A stretch of DNA of 64,000 nucleotides, from positions 31,991,657 through 32,055,656 of the forward strand of contig NC_134525.1 of the NCBI RefSeq assembly GCF_027942865.1. The letters are read 5' to 3'. The translations under genes and the position numbers were made by a program. Numbering within the stretch: position 1 is the first letter of the stretch; every line of letters begins with the position of its first letter. The notes beneath the pieces were generated by a model. That model worked only from the letters and a program-made list of their open reading frames with translations. It made no database searches and was not told the DNA's origin. Positions 58,701 through 64,000 of this stretch are shown piece by piece. This DNA comes from Odontesthes bonariensis. Taxonomy: Eukaryota > Chordata > Actinopteri > Atheriniformes > Atherinopsidae.

Positions 58701-60486
58701 CTTGTTCAGTTAAAGGGACTTTGTCTTTGGATTACTCGGAAAGTATACACTGAAAGTTATTGATAGTACTCAGGGTAGTAGTCCATGACGTACTTAGTCC
58801 AGCAGTATAGATTTCATGAACTACTTATGGAAGAAACAGGTTTTATATCACATTAAAGTTAGACAAAATAGGTCCATTCTTGTTCAGTTTTTCTATGGAT
58901 TACTCACAAAGTATACAGTGAAAGTACTTGATAGTACTCATGGTAGTAGTACATGATGTACTTAGTCCAGCAGTATAGGTTTCATGAACTACTTATGGAA
59001 GAAACAGGTTTTATACCACTTCAAAGTTAAACAAAATAGGTCCATTCTTGTTCAGTTTGTCTATGGATTACTCTGAACGTATACAGTGAAAGTACTTGAT
59101 AGTACCCATGGTAGTACTCCATGGTGTACTTAGTCCAGCAGTATATGTTTCATGTACTACTTATGGAAGAAACAGGTTTTATATCACTTCAAAGTTAGAC
59201 AAAATAGGTCTATTCTTGTTCAGTTTAAGGGACTTTGTCAATCTATTACTCAGAAAGTATACAGTGAAAGTACTTGATAGTACTTATCGTAATAGTCCAT
59301 GATGTACTTAGTCCGGCAGTATAGGTTTCATGAACTACTTATGGAAGAAACAGGTTTTATACCACTTCAAAGTTTGACAAAATAGGTTGATTCTTGTTCA
59401 GTTTGTCTATGGATTACTCAGAAAGTATACAGTGAAAGTACTTGATAGTACCCATGGTAGTAGTCCATGGTGTACTTAGTCCAGCAGTATAGATTTCATG
59501 AACTACTTATGGAAGAAACAGGTTTTATACCACTTCAAAGTTTGACAAAATAGGTTGATTCTTGTTCAGTTAAAGGGACTTTGTCTTTGGATTACTTGGA
59601 AAGTATACAGTGAAAGTACTTGATAGTACTCATGGTAGTAGTCCATGGTATACTTAGTCCAGCAGTATAGATTTCATGAACTACTTATGGAAGAAACAGG
59701 TTTTATACCACTTCAAAGTTTGACAAAATAGGTTGATTCTTGTTCAGTTAAAGGGACTTTGTCTTTGGATTACTTGGAAAGTATACAGTGAAAGTACTTG
59801 ATAGTACTCATGGTAGTAGTCCATGGTATACTTAGTCCAGCAGTATAGATTTCATGAACTACTTATGGAAGAAACAGGTTTTATACCACTTCAAAGTTTG
59901 ACAAAATAGGTTGATTCTTGTTCAGTTTAAGGGAATTTGTCTATGAATTACGCGGAAAGTATACAGTGAAAGTACTTGATAGTACTCATGGTAGAAGTCC
60001 ATGACGTACTTAGTCTAGCAGTATAGGTTTCATGAACTACTTATGGAAGAAACAGTTTTTATAATACTTCAAAATTAGACAAAATAGGTCCATTCTTGTT
60101 CAGTTTGTCTATGGATTACTCTGAAAGTATACAGTGAAAGTACTTGATAGTACTCATGGTAGTAGTCCATGATGTACTTAGTCTGGCAGTATAGGTTTCA
60201 TGAACTACTTATGGAAGAAACAGGTTTTATACCACTTCAAAGTTAAACAAAATAGGTCCATTCTTGTTCAGTTTGTCTATGGATTACTCTGAAAGTATAC
60301 AGTGAAAGTACTTGATAGTACCTATGGTAGTAGTCCATGGTGTACTTAGTCCAGCAGTATATGTTTCATGTACTACTTATGGAAGAAACAGGTTTTATAT
60401 CACTTCAAAGTTAGACAAAATAGGTCCATTCTTGTTCACTTTAATGGACTTTGTCTCTGGATTACTCAGAAAGTATACAGTAAAAA
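49796..60486 (-). repeat. Right satellite array (reverse complement of the left), about 62 copies
   Basis: The same 168-178-bp monomer as at 30.4-35.1 kb but on the opposite strand (for example GTTTCATGAACTACTTATGG, AGTGAAAGTACTTGATAGTA). Variant monomers recur in order, showing higher-order repeats. The variant CGGAAAGTGTACAGTGAACG occurs at 52381, 52895, 53409, 54605, 55119 and 55633, spacings of 514, 514, 1196, 514 and 514 bp, so a block of about 2224 bp (13 monomers) has been duplicated nearly unchanged. The 68-84-codon open frames inside it are by-products of the repeat. Confidence 0.95.
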
Positions 60487-60935
60487 TATTGTTACTGTCA
60501 GTAAAAATGGAGTATGGGAGCTTTTCTGGTACAAAAGAAAACAAAAAAGATAACTTTGAGGTTTAATTACTCCAAAATGATACAGTAAAAGTGAGTGAAT
60601 ATGTCAGGATGATTTTGGAGTCAAACCATTATCAATACTTGATAAAGAACGAAAAGTTATATTACAGTCCAGTAAAAATGGAATATTACACTATTTTTGG
60701 GGTAAAAAAAAAAAGAGGGACACACACGCACACACGCTTGATTTATTGCCTCTATCGTCTTCTTTTGAAAACCGGAAGTCATTTTGCTTGGTTCTAAACT
60801 AGCGCTAGCTTTCTCATTGGACTTGGGGCATTTCCCGTAAGCTCCATGGTACTGACGCAGAGAAAATGTTTGTGCGGCTGGCTTGACTACGCGAAGACGA
60901 ACGGCGGCTGATTTGACCGCAGTGTTATCAGCCAG
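60487..60935. repeat. Right unique arm of the internal inverted repeat
   Basis: The mirrored counterpart of 29960-30431: CCAGTAAAAATGGAATATT, a purine run, GTTCTAAACTAGCGCTAGCT, GGCTGGCTTGACTACGCG, CGGCGGCTGATTTGACCGCAG. Similarity to the left arm ends close to 60935. Its divergence from the left arm shows the inversion is old compared with the satellite expansion. Confidence 0.75.
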
Positions 60936-61689
60936 CAGAGCAGAGACGCTACCTAAAACGCCAAATGGCGTCGAGGCTCCCGCTTAATTAAGTTCACGGT
61001 AGCTACACAGGAAGCCTGAAAACTAACATCAAGGTTGTATTTTCAAGCACTTGAACAGATATACACAGACTCAGCAGCCAAATTTAACAGCAACAAATAA
61101 AAAGCACGACGGTTATTTTTTTTAACCCCGCTGCGTGCTAGCTAATTAGCCGTTAGTGCATAACATTTGAAAAGTGTAGCTAACGTTAACTTACCCTCAC
61201 TCCAGCGCGCACGTTCAACTTTTTCAATCCAAGAAGTCCGTTAAAAAACAGCTTGCCGAAGAAAATATGGAAAACTCGAACAAAACCACCAAGAAAATGC
61301 CCCAACAACGTTACTTCGTATGTTCCTCAGGAGGGGAGACACATGTGCAGTCATGGAGGCAGCAGATATTACAGATAGCCTCGTGAGCGACGTAGCGGCG
61401 CAGTTTTTCCCGCTCCGTCTGCAGCACAGGACAAAAAAAAACCTCAATCTGCAGGTGGCGGAGAGGCGTTCGTGCCGTGTTCAAAACAGCTCACCGAAGA
61501 AATGTCGCTTTGTCTGTTCGTCAGGAGGACAGACACGTAGTCTTTCCCGCTCCGTCTGCAGCACAGGACCAAAAAAAAAAAAGCTGCCTGCAGGTGACGG
61601 AGAGGCGTCAGTGCCGAGTGCAAACGCTTCACCTTTCAGAGTGAAAAAAACTAGAACTGAAAAAACTTCAGCTAGCTGCCCACGTTTCT
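60936..61689 (-). promoter_or_regulatory. GC-rich repeat region with a strong minus-strand splice donor (possible leader exon)
   Basis: A near-consensus donor (GAGG then GTAAGTTA on the minus strand) lies at 61194-61193. Upstream of it, 61240-61640 is GC-rich and partly duplicated: CCCGCTCCGTCTGCAGCACA occurs at about 61408 and 61547, each followed by an A-run and a CTGCAGGTG/CGGAGAGGCGT block, and AACAGCT..CCGAAGAAA occurs at about 61240 and 61483. I read this as a candidate untranslated first exon and promoter for minus-strand transcription of the giant element. The open frames of 61241-61691 on both strands look like by-products. Confidence 0.4.
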
Positions 61690-62020
61690 AAAATATATAA
61701 ATATTAATTAATGTATTTATTTATTTACTGACAATAAACTGATTTCTGAACCAAAATGACAATAGAATGAATTATGCTAAATGGCTAATAATAATAAACA
61801 CAACTTATAGAAAATGAGTTACTGGAATGAAACGGAATTACATCACCAATACTTAAATGATCCCAAACTTTAAGTGCACCCAAACCAACTGAGTTGTTGC
61901 AACAACATTTCATTTTTGAGTTACATTAATTCATGGAAATGAGTGACTGTAACTTTTTTCAGAGTTTGAGTTACGTTAACTTTTTTCTTTTATTAACATG
62001 TACTGTTAGGTTTTACAGTG
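61690..62020. repeat. Right terminus and subterminal sequence of the giant element
   Basis: AT-rich, with repeated GAGTTACRTTAA and GAGTTGTTGCAACAAC words, ending in GGTTTTACAGTG at 62020, the inverted copy of the left terminus. Confidence 0.65.
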
Positions 62021-63396
62021 CAGCGTTGCAACAGACAATGGTTGCATAGGCTTTGGAATTGAACCCATTTAAAGTAACAGCAAATGACCATTTAAATGCG
62101 TATGATGAAATGTAAAGTAATTGAAATGCTTTCACTTTAGAATTAAAAAAAGGGGAATTGAAAATCTTCAACCAGCAGAATTGAAAGAAGCCACTCTCAA
62201 TGCAACAGGATCATAGCAAATTCATGATTCCCCTGATGTTTCAGCAACATGTTTTAAAACAGATTAAAGAAGATTTGAACCTTAATCCTGTTCTTCTGAC
62301 TTATTTTGAGGTTCACCAACCTTCGTTATGTGCATTCCCGGGCCTGACATTGCCCTAAAGTACCTGGTGGCTGAACAACACCATTTTGCTTTATAGAATA
62401 AAACGGACGACAACACACTTGCCTTAACAAATAAAGAAAAAAAGAATAAGTTAAAAAAAAAAACTTGTCATTAGTAAGAAAGATTCAACTAATACAATAA
62501 ACTGAAACAAGCAAGAATAAACATCAGGTTGGATTTTGCTACTGTTGAAAGCTCAGAGAAAATGGCCGCGTGACAGATGCAGAGTCGGCTTCATTTTTTA
62601 TTATTAATCATAATATAAATAAAATAATATGATCACGATCATTTCTCCCTCTGCTCTGTGTGGACTGTAAATCAGAGGAGATTGAAGCTGTTGTTGATTC
62701 CTGTAATAAAACTAATAAAATCTGTTTATATACTCCAAACATTTACTTTAGTGCTTTAATCATAACTAACAGGAAACATTAAGCCAGCAGTGTGTTTGTC
62801 CCTGTTAGGTTATTTATCACCTTTAGTTATCATCTCTGTCTCACAGATGAAGCCTCAGTGAGCTCCTCAGTTCTGTTTCAGGCTAACGTGAAAACAGTTT
62901 ATTGGCTCAGTTTGCAGCCTTTCAAATAGTTTTCCGCTGTCTTCAATACACGACACTGTAATATACACATCGTGCATTATGTTGAACATGTATTGATTTT
63001 ACTCATTCATCACATTCAGATACTTTAAAAATGTAAATCAGAAAAAGCAAACTTTTTTTTGTGAGAATATTTGCTTCATCACATATATCAGAGTATGCAA
63101 AAAATATTGTGTCTGCTGTAACTTTACCCTACGTCAACATATGGTAGCTTCTGGATGTGTATTTTGTCAGCCTCTAAAGCATGACAAAAATTCATGTGTA
63201 TAGCTGTGCATGTGTACGGTTCAAATAGTTGGTTGAAGTTGAATTTTACTACAGGTGTGTTACATCAAGATACAATCAACAATTATTTTCTATTGGCTTG
63301 TGTGTACACAAACACGTTTTTGTTTCCTTTTGTAAATTTGTAAACTCAGCCTCATATTTTCTGCTGTTCATACGGAAACTTCAGATCAGGTGTGTG
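62021..63396. other. Right flank, nothing recognised
   Basis: AT-rich sequence outside the giant element. No coding frame with a recognisable domain, no RNA gene and no terminal repeats could be supported. Confidence 0.5.
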
Positions 63397-63397
63397 G

Positions 63398-63455
<58 letters not shown>

Positions 63456-63720
63456 GTACTTTATTCATCCCAATTTGGGAATTATTGTGTTATTGTGTTG
63501 CAGCAGCATACAGAATAAAAGATATGTAAACAATTAAAGGAAAAACAAGCAAATAGAATAGAATATAGATAAAGAATAAACATCAGCTTTAAACAAATCT
63601 ACAGTATAAAATAAACATCAGAGAAATAAACATTAACTATATACAAATCTACAGTATGAAGAGTAGGGTAAATAATAATAATGGTAATAATAATAATAAT
63701 AATAAACATCAGTAAACTAA
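63397..63720. repeat. GATA microsatellite with a retroelement-tail-like sequence
   Basis: About 14 GATA units (63397-63455) are followed by AGTACTTTATTCATCCCAAT and GGGAATTATTG, the arrangement seen at 3' ends of some fish LINE/SINE families. Then come short duplicated words (AAATCTACAGTAT at about 63595 and 63644; AATAAACATCAG several times) and an AAT-rich stretch to about 63705. Confidence 0.65.
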
Positions 63721-64000
63721 ATAAAAACAAAATGTCCTCATGCTCCAGAAAAAGCACATATACATAACATGTGAGGTACAGAAAAAAATGTATCTTGAAT
63801 TTATAGAAAAATGGGAATGCCATCAAGTACCACTTATCTGTGCTAATGCTAAATATGAAAATTGCAATCAAAGGATTCTGTGACTGTCATGAACATGTTT
63901 TTAGCGCTTAGTTTTGTGTTTTATCATGTTTTAGTTTCTCATGCCTTGGTGTTTAGTCTTTAGTTTTCTAGCTCATGTTTAGTTTTAGTTTTGCCATTGT
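63721..64000. other. Window end, TTTAGTTTT-rich stretch
   Basis: From 63898 the words GTTTTAGTTT, TTTAGTCTTTAG and GTTTAGTTTTAG recur, possibly the beginning of a dispersed repeat that continues past the window. No gene supported. Confidence 0.35.

Larger units (their letters stand above)
23522..62020 (-). mobile_element. Giant (about 38.5 kb) EnSpm/CACTA-type DNA transposon
   Basis: The termini are CACTGTAAAACC at 23522-23533 and its reverse complement at 62009-62020, flanked by a possible 2-bp CA duplication (23520-23521 and 62021-62022). Termini starting CACTG and 2-3-bp duplications are traits of the EnSpm/CACTA superfamily. The transposase inside (27170-29854) has TNP2-type motifs, in agreement. 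AT-rich subterminal sequences at both ends repeat AACTCAA/GAGTTA-like words. Between the genes and the right end lies a long internal inverted repeat made largely of satellite DNA, into which hAT, L2, Kolobok and L1 elements have inserted. Taking the two ends as one element is an inference from the matching termini and their inward orientation. Confidence 0.7.

Noticed and set aside
30432..60486. The arrays as a CRISPR-like array or as a centromere
   Set aside because: There are no short repeats with unique spacers, the setting is eukaryotic, and the 168-178-bp tandem monomers are inside one transposon in two opposite blocks, unlike a continuous centromeric array.
58236..60566. Repeated 68-84-codon open frames starting MIVPMVVLHGVLSPAVYVSC
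   Set aside because: They lie within satellite monomers and recur with the repeat period; their openness follows from the repeat, and no coding signal or homology was recognised.
61241..61691. 123-codon plus-strand and 62-68-codon minus-strand open frames
   Set aside because: They overlap GC-rich duplicated sequence on opposite strands, contain homopolymer Lys runs and show no known domain. Treated as a possible leader/promoter region.

Overview
The window is vertebrate repeat-rich DNA, almost certainly from a ray-finned (teleost) fish. It carries fish-typical transposons: Rex3 (RTE clade) with a GATG tail, L2-clade LINEs, fish-type L1 (Tx1/Swimmer-like), a Kolobok element with a THAP transposase, a hAT/ZBED element, Harbinger and hAT MITEs, and an EnSpm/CACTA element. 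Its genes have GT-AG introns. I see no unambiguous host gene; nearly every coding region belongs to a mobile element.

Layout, 1-23.5 kb: a minus-strand LINE with ORF1 and the start of ORF2 (1-1.5 kb); the 5' half of an L2-type LINE (2.3-4.16 kb) that stops where the 3' half of a Rex3 begins (4.16-5.3 kb); a minus-strand L1 (about 5.6-16.2 kb) split by a 4.7-kb insertion (7.06-11.79 kb) that has an 11-bp target duplication, a CpG island and two tandem A-B units; a degenerate exon at 18.0 kb; a 625-bp MITE (18.8-19.4 kb); and the 5' half of a Rex3 on the minus strand (19.5-21.3 kb). The two Rex3 halves meet at the same internal point, share 57 bp and face opposite ways, which suggests an inversion of about 15 kb.

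Layout, 23.5-62.0 kb: one giant EnSpm/CACTA-type element of about 38.5 kb (termini CACTGTAAAACC). On the minus strand it encodes an intact 894-aa TNP2-like transposase with four N-terminal C2H2 fingers and an intact 509-aa PB1-like protein in four coding exons. The rest is a huge inverted repeat: a unique arm (about 30.0-30.4 and 60.5-60.9 kb) followed inward by a 168-178-bp satellite (30.4-35.1 kb, and 49.8-60.5 kb in reverse complement). Nested in the loop are a hAT element (itself holding a Harbinger MITE), an L2 LINE, inside that an almost intact autonomous Kolobok (40.6-47.1 kb) with two convergent multi-exon genes, and inside that a 5'-truncated L1.

Layout, 62.0-64.0 kb: AT-rich flank with a GATA microsatellite and a retroelement-tail-like sequence.

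The most unusual object is the giant CACTA element: intact genes, a satellite-built internal inverted repeat, and a possible En/Spm-like arrangement in which a non-coding exon near the far end lies upstream of both genes. Exon joins were worked out by hand from splice sites and reading phase. Family names rest on remembered protein motifs, not database searches.
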